Origin: a virus
Strand: one strand, 5' to 3'
IMG/VR virus record: IMGVR_UViG_3300042882_000732
Location: 1 to 64,000 of that record
DNA length: 64,000 nucleotides
Made by a program: the position numbers and the translations under genes. The notes under the pieces were generated by a model. That model had not been told where the DNA came from, made no database searches, and was given only the letters and a program-made list of their open reading frames with translations. Within the stretch, counting starts at the first letter, position 1. Every line of letters begins with the position of its first letter. Shown here piece after piece: positions 39,587 through 47,984 of this stretch.

Positions 39587-41650
39587 TTATGTAAGATTAA
39601 TCCAATTATAATTATCTATTGATCTTTGAGTCCAGTTTATTCCATTCGTTGATGTTAATACTGTGGTGGTACTTCCTATAATAATAAAAGTATTATTTTT
39701 GTAAATAATTTTATTCCATGGTCCATTTAATACTATATTACTAGTCCAATTTATTAGGTCATTAGATACTATAATATTAGCTAAATTATATCCTATAGCA
39801 ACATAAGTGTTATTACCATATGCTATAGATTTCCATCCTGCAGATTCGGGAAGATCAGCTGTTGTCCATGATATGCCATTTGTGCTGTATGCTATTTTAT
39901 CAGTTTGTGAAGCAACTATAGCGAATTTATCTCCATAAATAATATCGTTCCAGTTATTTGTGATTGGTAAAGATCTTTGTGTCCATGTTATGCCATCAGT
40001 GGATGTTGCAATGGTTGACGAATTATAATTCATTGCTACAAAAATACCATTACCGTATGCACAGCCGTTCCAACTGGACGCTGATGGGGCATTTGGTCCA
40101 CCAATATAAATTTGAAACGGCAATGTAAACTTTGTCCAATTTATACCATCTGTTGATATTATTCCATTGGCAGAGGAGTTTGCTAATATAATAAATTTAT
40201 TATTGGCATAAGTTATACATGTCCATTGATTATTAACATTTGTTACATTAAAATTTGAGCTAGTCCATGTTATACCATTTGTCGAATATTCGTAATCTGA
40301 ACTACCATATGCACAAGCAATAAATTTAGAGGCTCCATAAGCTACATCTTTCCATGATCTGGTGGCTGTTAGATTATTAAGTGACCATGAGGACCCATTA
40401 TTACTACTTAACGCTGTTACATTAGAATTATCTGCAATTGCTATAAAATTATTTACAATATTAATTAGAGTTGTAGTAGGAGTAACAGTTTGTGTCTTAG
40501 TGGGTGTTGGCGTAGGACTAACGCTCATAGGGAGAGTAGAAGTTGCAGTTGGTGTTTTAGTAGGCGTTACTGTGGGACTAGCACTTGGTGCTTTAGTAGA
40601 TGTTGGTGTAGGACTAACACCCAGTGCTGGAGTAGAAGTCACAGTGGGCGTGACAAGCGGAGTTGTGCCCGTTACAATAGTAGAAGTTGGAGTTGGTGTT
40701 GTTTGTGTCTTGTGGTAAGGCAATATCTCTATAGACCATCTTACTATTCCATTATATAAAGTGCTACTAAGTGTATTTAATTCACCTAATGAAGTATTAA
40801 TAATAGTAAAATAATTATATTGAAATTCATCTACTAATTGTGGATAATTTTTACCATTAGGATTGATTGCCCCATATTTATCTAGTCCAAAAGAAAGTGT
40901 TTTTGCAACAGCGTCAGAATCATATAGATGAAGAACTTTATCTTTTTGTGCTATTAATATATCTATTATAGTATTTCGTTGAGTAGCAGATTGTGCAAAA
41001 ATATGAAGAAATATTTCTTGAGTCCAAATATTTTCTGTAGTACCTAATTCATACGGTTTGAGTTTGGTGCTGGGAGCTAATTCTAAAATTATTGCTGGCA
41101 ATTGAACTCTATGAATAGAGGTTATAGCATAGTCTCCATTTGCTTTATAATTTGAGGGACTGTATGTCTCTTTTTGTACTTCTTTCCACCAAATAGAATC
41201 GCTAGCTTTATATGTTTGTATATATCTATAAGAATAGCTAGCAATAACAGAACTAGATGATGATACTGCATTATTAAATTTTATTTGTCCAAGAGGATAG
41301 TTAACAGAGTATCCGTATCCTCCGCTTCCTGTTGGCGCCGGTAGAAAAATATTATTTAGATATAATCCAGAAAATACTGACGGGGCCGTACTGTTATAGT
41401 TTACTCCTGACTCATATACCCAATCTTTACGGATAGACTGCCATAATCTGCTTCCTACTACTGTTGGATCTGGTGCTAGTTTAAGAACATGAAATCCAGA
41501 TGTTCCGGATATTGCTGGAGAAGGATTTGGCACATTAACAAAACCACCTATATTCAAAAAAGACCAATCTAAGAATGATTTTAAATTATCTTCTAATGAA
41601 GAAATTTTATCTTTTTGAGTAATAGATCTTACATTATGAAATTGAGTCAT
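39587..41650 (-). CDS. Neck-anchored protein with Thr/Pro stalk and seven-bladed propeller
   Basis: Residues 1-305 form a conserved-looking structural domain (LDWSFLNIGGFVNVP, SIRKDWVYESGVNY, ENIWTQEIFLHIFA). A Thr/Pro/Ser stalk follows at about 317-397 and a propeller at about 398-687 with seven Asp-box-like turns (STDGITWTQ, STNGISWTT, STNGINWTQ). The last two parts match the gene at 716-2170, but the N-terminal anchor is different, so the same display head is mounted at two virion sites. The start is set at ATG 41650; a GTG at 41665 has its AAGGG directly abutting, which is too close. Likely a collar or whisker-type adhesin. Confidence 0.75.
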   Translation of the reverse strand: MTQFHNVRSITQKDKISSLEDNLKSFLDWSFLNIGGFVNVPNPSPAISGTSGFHVLKLAPDPTVVGSRLWQSIRKDWVYESGVNYNSTAPSVFSGLYLNNIFLPAPTGSGGYGYSVNYPLGQIKFNNAVSSSSSVIASYSYRYIQTYKASDSIWWKEVQKETYSPSNYKANGDYAITSIHRVQLPAIILELAPSTKLKPYELGTTENIWTQEIFLHIFAQSATQRNTIIDILIAQKDKVLHLYDSDAVAKTLSFGLDKYGAINPNGKNYPQLVDEFQYNYFTIINTSLGELNTLSSTLYNGIVRWSIEILPYHKTQTTPTPTSTIVTGTTPLVTPTVTSTPALGVSPTPTSTKAPSASPTVTPTKTPTATSTLPMSVSPTPTPTKTQTVTPTTTLINIVNNFIAIADNSNVTALSSNNGSSWSLNNLTATRSWKDVAYGASKFIACAYGSSDYEYSTNGITWTSSNFNVTNVNNQWTCITYANNKFIILANSSANGIISTDGINWTKFTLPFQIYIGGPNAPSASSWNGCAYGNGIFVAMNYNSSTIATSTDGITWTQRSLPITNNWNDIIYGDKFAIVASQTDKIAYSTNGISWTTADLPESAGWKSIAYGNNTYVAIGYNLANIIVSNDLINWTSNIVLNGPWNKIIYKNNTFIIIGSTTTVLTSTNGINWTQRSIDNYNWINLT
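40460..40705 (-). repeat. Thr/Pro stalk-coding repeat in neck propeller protein
   Basis: A Thr/Pro/Ser tract (SPTPTSTKAPSASPTVTPTK) linking the neck anchor domain to the propeller. Confidence 0.75.
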
Positions 41651-41686
41651 TAATATACTTGCCACCCTTCTGGTTTATTATTTGAG

Positions 41687-42646
41687 TTAGGGCTGATAAG
41701 TTACTACTAGTTTCCATCCATCCATATAACCTGATCCTACAGGAGATGCATCCGGATCGGTGTCTTTGATTAATAATGACCATACTCCGGTTATGCTGTG
41801 TCCAATAAGATATCCAAAATTTGATGATAAAGTTTCATTAGAATATTTAACTATGTCAGTTTTGTCGTATATATTACAATATGATCCATTATTAATATTA
41901 TATACATAAGATGTTGGTAGTGCTTTATTAGAAAACATAAAATTAAAATTAGTTTTTGGCATTTTATGATTTGCAGATAATAGTATCTTATTACCGGACG
42001 GTGGAGCTAAAAATATTTGTAAATCTTGTGGAGATGTATGATTTAGATTATTTATAACAACTTCTATATTTTCTATATTATTAGTATTTGTGGTCGTTAT
42101 ATTACTATTTGATATTGATAAATCGTTTATTATTAATCCTGATCCTTGATATGCTGTGGAATAAATATCTAGATTCAAGCAATCTGTATCTAAACATAAA
42201 TTTTGGAATTCTGTTAAAGATTCTGACGGAACTGGAGTTGTTGATGGGGTATCGTTACCGTTTGTTGAGGGGGTACTAAGAATACAATTAGGAAATGGTG
42301 TTTGTCTTTTAATTATATTAATAGTACCATAGACCAATCTAGTTATTTTGTCTCCAATAAGAACATCAAGATCATAAATAGCATTATCAAATTGAAAACT
42401 TTGTGTTAAAGCATTACTAATTTTTAATGTTATTAATCCTTTGTCGTTAGAAAATAACGATGTGTTACCAATTTTTTTAGTAGAAAATCCAAAAGAGTCA
42501 CCAGAATTTGGAATAATTTGCATAACAACGCAAGATGTATTACTATCTCCGAGATTTACTGGCTGACCATTAGAGTCATTATATTGAAAATTAACTTCAA
42601 AATCACTACCTTGTTCTATAGGAAAATTGTAATTTACTGCTGCCAT
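41687..42646 (-). CDS. Virion beta-domain protein with C-terminal P/Homo-B-like domain
   Basis: Residues 1-120 are a beta domain starting NYNFPIEQGSDFEV and ending RLVYGTINIIKRQ. It is clearly paralogous to the 134-residue gene at 52133-52537. After a short Ser/Thr/Pro linker, residues about 155-317 resemble the P (Homo B) domain of proprotein convertases: IENIEVVINNLNHTSPQDLQIFLAPPSG, then GVWSLLIKDTD and GYMDGWKLVV at the end. P domains stabilise proteases or act as stand-alone surface beta-sandwiches; no protease domain is here, so display or binding is more likely. It is 12 bases downstream of the second connector gene. Confidence 0.75.
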   Translation of the reverse strand: MAAVNYNFPIEQGSDFEVNFQYNDSNGQPVNLGDSNTSCVVMQIIPNSGDSFGFSTKKIGNTSLFSNDKGLITLKISNALTQSFQFDNAIYDLDVLIGDKITRLVYGTINIIKRQTPFPNCILSTPSTNGNDTPSTTPVPSESLTEFQNLCLDTDCLNLDIYSTAYQGSGLIINDLSISNSNITTTNTNNIENIEVVINNLNHTSPQDLQIFLAPPSGNKILLSANHKMPKTNFNFMFSNKALPTSYVYNINNGSYCNIYDKTDIVKYSNETLSSNFGYLIGHSITGVWSLLIKDTDPDASPVGSGYMDGWKLVVTYQP

Positions 42647-42658
42647 AAAACTTCCTTA

Positions 42659-43168
42659 TTAATATAAATCTCTTCCTCTGTTATCAGAGAATAGTGATCG
42701 TGGGTCAAATTTATTACCAACAAACGGACTAAGAATTGCTCTAATGGCAGTAGCCTGACTGACATCCCAGTGAGAAGTCAATTCATCATATGATGCACAT
42801 GGTCCTTTTTCTAGTATCTTTATGAATCCTTCCAAACTTCCTTTTACTGTCAATGTTGCCGACCCAAGTGATGCTCTTATACCCTCTAAAGCGGCCTTTG
42901 TTCTTAGAACACTTTGATCAATAATACAAGCAGCTTTAAGAGAAACTAAGCTAATAAAAATTTCATCATTATGATCAGTTGGATCAGGACTAATGTTACC
43001 TTCTATCACATCTACATTGTAAGAATGGTCAAGAACAACATCAAATTGAACATATTTAGCAGCAACGGCTATAATTTGTTTTATTCTATCGTCACTATAT
43101 GTTGGTTGATCACCAAGATCGTTAATTAGTGTTCTGACTATTATTGGTATTTCAGCATCCCATGACAT
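42659..43168 (-). CDS. Head-tail connector/neck protein, copy 2
   Basis: This 169-residue protein begins MSWDAEIPIIVRTLINDL and contains AAKYVQFDVVLDHSY, LKAACIIDQSVLRTKA, LEGIRASLG and AILSPFVGNKFDPRSLF. All of these have matching blocks in the gene at 52556-53071, so the two are duplicates with clear divergence. The position between fibre genes and neck genes suits a connector (gp6-like adaptor) role. A GGGTGTATAC motif is 43 bases upstream, so this copy probably starts a transcript carrying the P-domain, propeller and neck genes. Confidence 0.7.
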   Translation of the reverse strand: MSWDAEIPIIVRTLINDLGDQPTYSDDRIKQIIAVAAKYVQFDVVLDHSYNVDVIEGNISPDPTDHNDEIFISLVSLKAACIIDQSVLRTKAALEGIRASLGSATLTVKGSLEGFIKILEKGPCASYDELTSHWDVSQATAIRAILSPFVGNKFDPRSLFSDNRGRDLY

Positions 43169-43195
43169 AATACGGCCTTTTTATTAGAGTATATG

Positions 43196-43219
43196 CTGTA
43201 TATAATAGTATACACCCAT
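43196..43219 (-). promoter_or_regulatory. GGTGTA-type putative late promoter P5
   Basis: Minus-strand core GGGTGTATACTATTATATAC, 43 bases upstream of connector copy 2 and just past the stop of the 111-residue gene. Confidence 0.5.
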
Positions 43220-43226
43220 ACATTTA

Positions 43227-43562
43227 TTATGGATTGCCACTGGTAGAAATCACAGTTACTGTTCCATCTTCATTCATTGTAAATTGGCCAATAGCGGCCC
43301 AACCTTCTTGTATACTCTCTGGTTTTATACTATTAATTAATAGTCCCAATGCATAGTGTAATTCAAATACTTCCCTAGCATCTGTTCCTAGAGCCTCTGC
43401 TATTTGTGTTGGTGTTAGTCCACGAGGATTTTGCCAAAAGATTTTTGATCCTTCATTAAAAGCATTAACCATATTTTGAAAAGTTTGTCTGGTTTGATTT
43501 TTAATTCTATTAGCAACTTGGTTTGAGATAGAATTCTCTCCGATATTATCTAGTATGCTCAT
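43227..43562 (-). CDS. Hypothetical protein with possible helix-turn-helix
   Basis: This 111-residue protein has a segment GLTPTQIAEALGTDAREVF that reads like a helix-turn-helix, flanked by helical sequence, and a short beta tail (DGTVTVISTSGNP). In virion gene blocks such motifs often occur in structural proteins by chance, so DNA binding is uncertain. It follows the sulfotransferase with a single-base gap and precedes a GGTGTA-type motif. Confidence 0.6.
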   Translation of the reverse strand: MSILDNIGENSISNQVANRIKNQTRQTFQNMVNAFNEGSKIFWQNPRGLTPTQIAEALGTDAREVFELHYALGLLINSIKPESIQEGWAAIGQFTMNEDGTVTVISTSGNP

Positions 43563-43563
43563 A

Positions 43564-44370
43564 TTAATTTCTCCATATTTCTAGATTACTATATTTATTT
43601 ACTAATTCTTTACCTAAAATATCTAAACTGTCTTTGTATACAGATTTAACTTCTGATCTTATCGTATGTAAACCAGGTATTCTATGAACACCATCATCGT
43701 CTTCTTTAGTATATTGTTGTACATTATTAAAATCGTGTTGAAAGTTTGGAAATTCCAAATAATTATATATTTGTTTTAGGGTTTCATTAGGTTTTTGTGT
43801 TAAATCATCAAATTCAACAAAAAATAATTTATTTTTATATCCTCTATTTATAGCATCTTTAACACGATTGTATGCTAATCCGACAACTTGGCTTTGATGA
43901 GCTAAAATATCACATCTTCCTTCAATAGTTTGACTTTTAAAATAATCCTCTTTTTCAAAATGCCATTGAGTAGAACCTGTACTATTTCTCCATAGTTTTT
44001 CAAAACTACTAAAAATTTCTTTCATATCTCGCACAGGAACTATGATCTTTGGAGTATATCCTAATATAAATTCGGCCATCTCTATCAAACTTAGCCAGCC
44101 CCTACCCTTATCTACTATAAAATTTTTATCTGTAGAATGATAGCTATTAAGCACACTCTGTAGAACTCTTTTTAATTGATTTTTATCAATTCCTTCTGCT
44201 TTATGTTCGATTAAATTATCCCATTGATTTCGTATATTAAATAATATATCATGACATCCACTAGTAGCTTTACTAACAAATAAATTATCGTTTTGTGCTA
44301 ATATATTACAAAGAAGTGTGCTTCCAGAACGAGGAAGACCACTAATAAAAATAAAATTTTTCATTATCAT
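43564..44370 (-). CDS. Sulfotransferase family protein
   Basis: The N-terminal FISGLPRSGSTLLCNIL is the PAPS-binding P-loop of sulfotransferases. A downstream RDMKEIFSSFEKLW matches the 3'-phosphate-binding region, where Arg and Ser contact PAPS. The family moves sulfate from PAPS to sugars, lipids or peptides. The start at 44370 overlaps the upstream fibre stop (ATGA), leaving MIMKNFIFISG; a longer form from 44394 lies inside the fibre gene. The length of about 268 residues is normal. It directly follows a large fibre gene, so it may sulfate fibre or host surface glycans (inference). PAPS would come from the host. Confidence 0.85.
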   Translation of the reverse strand: MIMKNFIFISGLPRSGSTLLCNILAQNDNLFVSKATSGCHDILFNIRNQWDNLIEHKAEGIDKNQLKRVLQSVLNSYHSTDKNFIVDKGRGWLSLIEMAEFILGYTPKIIVPVRDMKEIFSSFEKLWRNSTGSTQWHFEKEDYFKSQTIEGRCDILAHQSQVVGLAYNRVKDAINRGYKNKLFFVEFDDLTQKPNETLKQIYNYLEFPNFQHDFNNVQQYTKEDDDGVHRIPGLHTIRSEVKSVYKDSLDILGKELVNKYSNLEIWRN

Positions 44371-47300
44371 GTTCCATATTTTGTTTTGATGCAATCAACA
44401 ACAGCAACCCATCTCCATGTTTGACTACTTATTCCTGTAACTTTAATACTTAAAAAGTCATTTGTATTGTCAGCAGTGATACTGATACTTGTTCCAGCAG
44501 CCTCGTCTGTTCCTAGTGTTATTATAGATCCAACTAAACTGGTTGTTCCACCAACATTTTTTATAGTAAATTGTCTAAGATATCGAGCCACTGCTGAACC
44601 ATCACTACGAGATCCTATTATATTAATTGTTCCTGATAATATTTGACCGCTATTTATTGTTAATCGTACAGAAGCTCCGTCAAGACCCATTTCTGTAGCC
44701 GTATTATTCGTTGTTTTGGTTCTTAGTACAAATATACTGTGTTGAGCATCTCCATCATCAGCAAATTTTCCAGTAGCATGACTTATTTCGCCTCGACTGC
44801 TAGCCAAAGCATCTATACCACCAACAACAGCACTAGCATAACCACTTGCGGTATTTGATAATCCTCCAGCAATAGTAGATCCTGGACCACTAGCAAGATT
44901 GTTTGAGCCTCCGCACACTACAGAGTCACTATTTCCACTGGCTGTATTGTATCTTCCACCACCGACCGTGCTACCAGTAGCGGTCGCACTATTAGAATTT
45001 CCTCCACCAATTGTTGACTCGTATGAACTAGCGCTATTAGAAAATCCTCCTGCAACTGTACAATGGTATCCACTAGCGGTATTTGATATTCCTCCACCAA
45101 CTGTGGCAGCAACACCATCACAAGTATTATTTGATCCTCCTCCAATAACACTTTTTGTGAACAAACTATCACTATAGGTATCACTTCCAATAGTGTTATT
45201 TTCTCCTCCTCCGATGGTTGAATAGCTACTATAGATAGCATTACTATAGCCTCCTCCAACAAATGCATACAGACCATAGAAACTAGAATATGAACTTCCA
45301 GTATAGTTATATTGTCCTCCTGCTATAGTTGAATAGTTCGCAAAAGCACTTATGGTATTAGTTTTTCCACCAGCTATAGTAGAGGCGTCCGCACCAGCAG
45401 TATTATCATCTCCTCCACAAACTGTAGAAAGACTACCAGAAGCACTGTTACTATTTCCTCCACAAACTGCGGATATGTACCCAGCAGCACTATTACTTCT
45501 TCCTCCACCAACTATAGAGTATTCACCACTACTACTGTTATAACTTCCACCACTAATTGTTGACTTATTAGCGATAGCACTATTACCAATTCCTCCACCA
45601 ACTGTAGAATGCGGAGCACCAGCACTGTTACTCTGTCCTCCACCAACTATAGAATAGTTACCACCAGCACTATTACTGCTTCCTCCACCCACTGTTGACT
45701 TTTCCCCAACAGCAATATTATTTTCTCCTCCTCCAATTGTTGAGCAATTTCCTGGATAATAATCACCGCCAGCAGTATTGTTGCTTCCTCCTCCAATAGT
45801 ACATAGTGGACCCATAGCATTATTGTTTGACCCACCTCCTATAACACTATAACTACCATGAGCTACTCCAGAAACAGAAACTCTGCTTCTTTGTAAGTCT
45901 ACACTATATATGCCTCTTGAGTTTCCAGCATCATCTGCCTGTAATGCTCCGCTAGCATTTGGTTTTATTATTAGATTACCATTGGTATTGGTGGCAGATA
46001 TCATGTTATCAGTAACGCTTATGTTGCTAGCGATTATGCCGCTGCTAAATATTCCACTGCCGATAACATGTAGTTGTCCGCTTGGAGTTGATGTTCCAAT
46101 ACCAATATTATTACCACTTTGATAAATAATGCTATTACTTAATCCACTAGTACTATTCCATCGTGGTAAGTATCCTGATGTTGAAGCTCCAGTACCAGTA
46201 CCAGTAACAGGATTAGTTAAAATAGTTTGAAGTCCACTAGTATTGATTGTTATGGTCCCACTGCCATTAGTTATAGCTATTCCAGTACCAGCAGACAAAG
46301 TATTAGCAACTAAACTTGTTCCGCTACCAATTAGTAATTGTCCATTACTATAAGAAGTTATATTTGTACCGCCCTTATTAACTGGTAAAGTTCCAGTAAT
46401 TTGAGAAGTATTTATACTTGTTAATAATGCTAATGTTCCGCTAGTATTTGGCAGATTTACTACTATATTATTTCCATCTTCTGTTGTGGTACGCAATGTG
46501 GTATTAGCAGAAGCAAGGGTGGTTGCTGGAGTCACATCAAATATCAATCTATTAGCACTAACAGCAGCTCCATTATCATAGTAATTTATTACCCCCACAC
46601 CGCTATTACCGGCAAATAACAATCCACGACTAATAGTCAGAATTGGGTCATTAGCATTTAGACCTATTAATAATTCTCTAGAATCTATAACATTAGTAGA
46701 AGAGTCACTAAAATTAAAAGAATTACTACCTATACCCAGACCATTACTAGTTTTACCAAATAAAACAATAGCATCCTGAGACACTCCCAGTTCTATCGGA
46801 ACACCAGCACCATTACCAACTACTTTTAAACCATCAGCAAATGTTTTAACTCCACTAATAGTTTGAGTTCCAGTAGTTCTAACAATATTACTACTATCAA
46901 AATTACCACTATGCCAAACAATATTATTGTTAACTAATAATGCACTAGAGAATAATCCAGTACCAATAACATGAAGTTGACTAGTCGGAGTTGTTGTTCC
47001 AATACCAACATTAGTACCATTATCAAAAACTAGACTATTACCAATAGTCGAACCACCAGTAAACTTACTTATATAGTTAGTTGTTCCTCCGCTACTAGAT
47101 ATTACTCCAGTGCCATTCACACTTAAAGAAGTAAAATTCCCGCTACTACTAGGAACCCAGTAATCGGTGGATGAATTATATTGTAAGAATTGACCATTAG
47201 TCACCCCACTAACATTAACATCGTGGTTGTCATTCAAATGGCCATAACTAGTTGGTCTTACAAAAATTTTGCCATTACTAGCAGCATCCAAAATTATAGC

Positions 47301-47966
47301 AGTAGAAATAGAGTGTTTTGGTTCAACGTTGGTTAACTTACCAGATACAGTAGGGTGAACATATAATATGTCACCGTCTGCCCAAGTTTCATTTCCAACA
47401 GCTATATTGCTTGCTACATTTCCGCGAGTGTCAATTTCTGTTACATGTCCAAACTGTATAGCATAACCATTATTATTATTATTTATATTTTCTAAAATGA
47501 GTCCAATGAAACGGACTTCACGAACACTACCATTTGCAACATATAGGGACGGTGTAATAATTCCATTGCTGTGAACACCAGTAGCATAAACAGCTTGGCC
47601 TTTATAAAGCACAGACCCAGTTTGATTTCTTACTCTATAAAAATTATGTTGGCCAATATGAATATCAGTATTATCTGTAAGAGCTACATTAACAGTACCT
47701 TCGGTGTCATTCCATCCAATTTGACCTCTTAATAAATCGGGTTCAACATTGGTATTAAATTGGATAGTCTGAAATGTACCACTAGCTGGGGTAATATATG
47801 TTCCACTTATACTACTAACACCAAGATTAATAATAGCATTACTACTATTTTTAGTATATAATTTACCATCTCCTATATTTATTCCTAATTCACCTTGGCT
47901 TAGTCCAGTAGCTAGCGGAACAGCACCAGGAGTGCTACTCCTTTTATGTTGTATAATATTTGGCAT
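44367..47966 (-). CDS. Large tail fibre with YadA-head-like repeats
   Basis: Residues 1-50 carry the fibre N-terminal signature (IIQHKRSSTPGAVPL, SQGELGINIGDGKLY). About 109-245 is a domain shared with the gene at 51148-51852 (VLYKGQAVYATG, GDILYVHPTVSGKL). The middle has GGTxxTSYSNGQLLIGSGT repeats. Residues about 705-1055 are 22 copies of a 15-residue unit such as TVGGGSSNSAGGNYS, close to the YadA-head left-handed beta-roll of trimeric autotransporter adhesins. The C-terminal 145 residues form a beta domain. Trimeric, rod-like assembly is expected. The downstream sulfotransferase overlaps its stop. Confidence 0.85.
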   Translation of the reverse strand: MPNIIQHKRSSTPGAVPLATGLSQGELGINIGDGKLYTKNSSNAIINLGVSSISGTYITPASGTFQTIQFNTNVEPDLLRGQIGWNDTEGTVNVALTDNTDIHIGQHNFYRVRNQTGSVLYKGQAVYATGVHSNGIITPSLYVANGSVREVRFIGLILENINNNNNGYAIQFGHVTEIDTRGNVASNIAVGNETWADGDILYVHPTVSGKLTNVEPKHSISTAIILDAASNGKIFVRPTSYGHLNDNHDVNVSGVTNGQFLQYNSSTDYWVPSSSGNFTSLSVNGTGVISSSGGTTNYISKFTGGSTIGNSLVFDNGTNVGIGTTTPTSQLHVIGTGLFSSALLVNNNIVWHSGNFDSSNIVRTTGTQTISGVKTFADGLKVVGNGAGVPIELGVSQDAIVLFGKTSNGLGIGSNSFNFSDSSTNVIDSRELLIGLNANDPILTISRGLLFAGNSGVGVINYYDNGAAVSANRLIFDVTPATTLASANTTLRTTTEDGNNIVVNLPNTSGTLALLTSINTSQITGTLPVNKGGTNITSYSNGQLLIGSGTSLVANTLSAGTGIAITNGSGTITINTSGLQTILTNPVTGTGTGASTSGYLPRWNSTSGLSNSIIYQSGNNIGIGTSTPSGQLHVIGSGIFSSGIIASNISVTDNMISATNTNGNLIIKPNASGALQADDAGNSRGIYSVDLQRSRVSVSGVAHGSYSVIGGGSNNNAMGPLCTIGGGSNNTAGGDYYPGNCSTIGGGENNIAVGEKSTVGGGSSNSAGGNYSIVGGGQSNSAGAPHSTVGGGIGNSAIANKSTISGGSYNSSSGEYSIVGGGRSNSAAGYISAVCGGNSNSASGSLSTVCGGDDNTAGADASTIAGGKTNTISAFANYSTIAGGQYNYTGSSYSSFYGLYAFVGGGYSNAIYSSYSTIGGGENNTIGSDTYSDSLFTKSVIGGGSNNTCDGVAATVGGGISNTASGYHCTVAGGFSNSASSYESTIGGGNSNSATATGSTVGGGRYNTASGNSDSVVCGGSNNLASGPGSTIAGGLSNTASGYASAVVGGIDALASSRGEISHATGKFADDGDAQHSIFVLRTKTTNNTATEMGLDGASVRLTINSGQILSGTINIIGSRSDGSAVARYLRQFTIKNVGGTTSLVGSIITLGTDEAAGTSISITADNTNDFLSIKVTGISSQTWRWVAVVDCIKTKYGT
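44820..45855 (-). repeat. DNA encoding 22 YadA-head-like 15-residue repeats
   Basis: Within the 1199-residue fibre, 22 units of form TVGGGSxNSAxGxYS recur, most 15 residues long, with longer loops in units 2, 12 and 14. Such low-complexity DNA can recombine and change fibre length. Confidence 0.8.
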
Positions 47967-47984
47967 TTAATTTTCTCTAACTAT

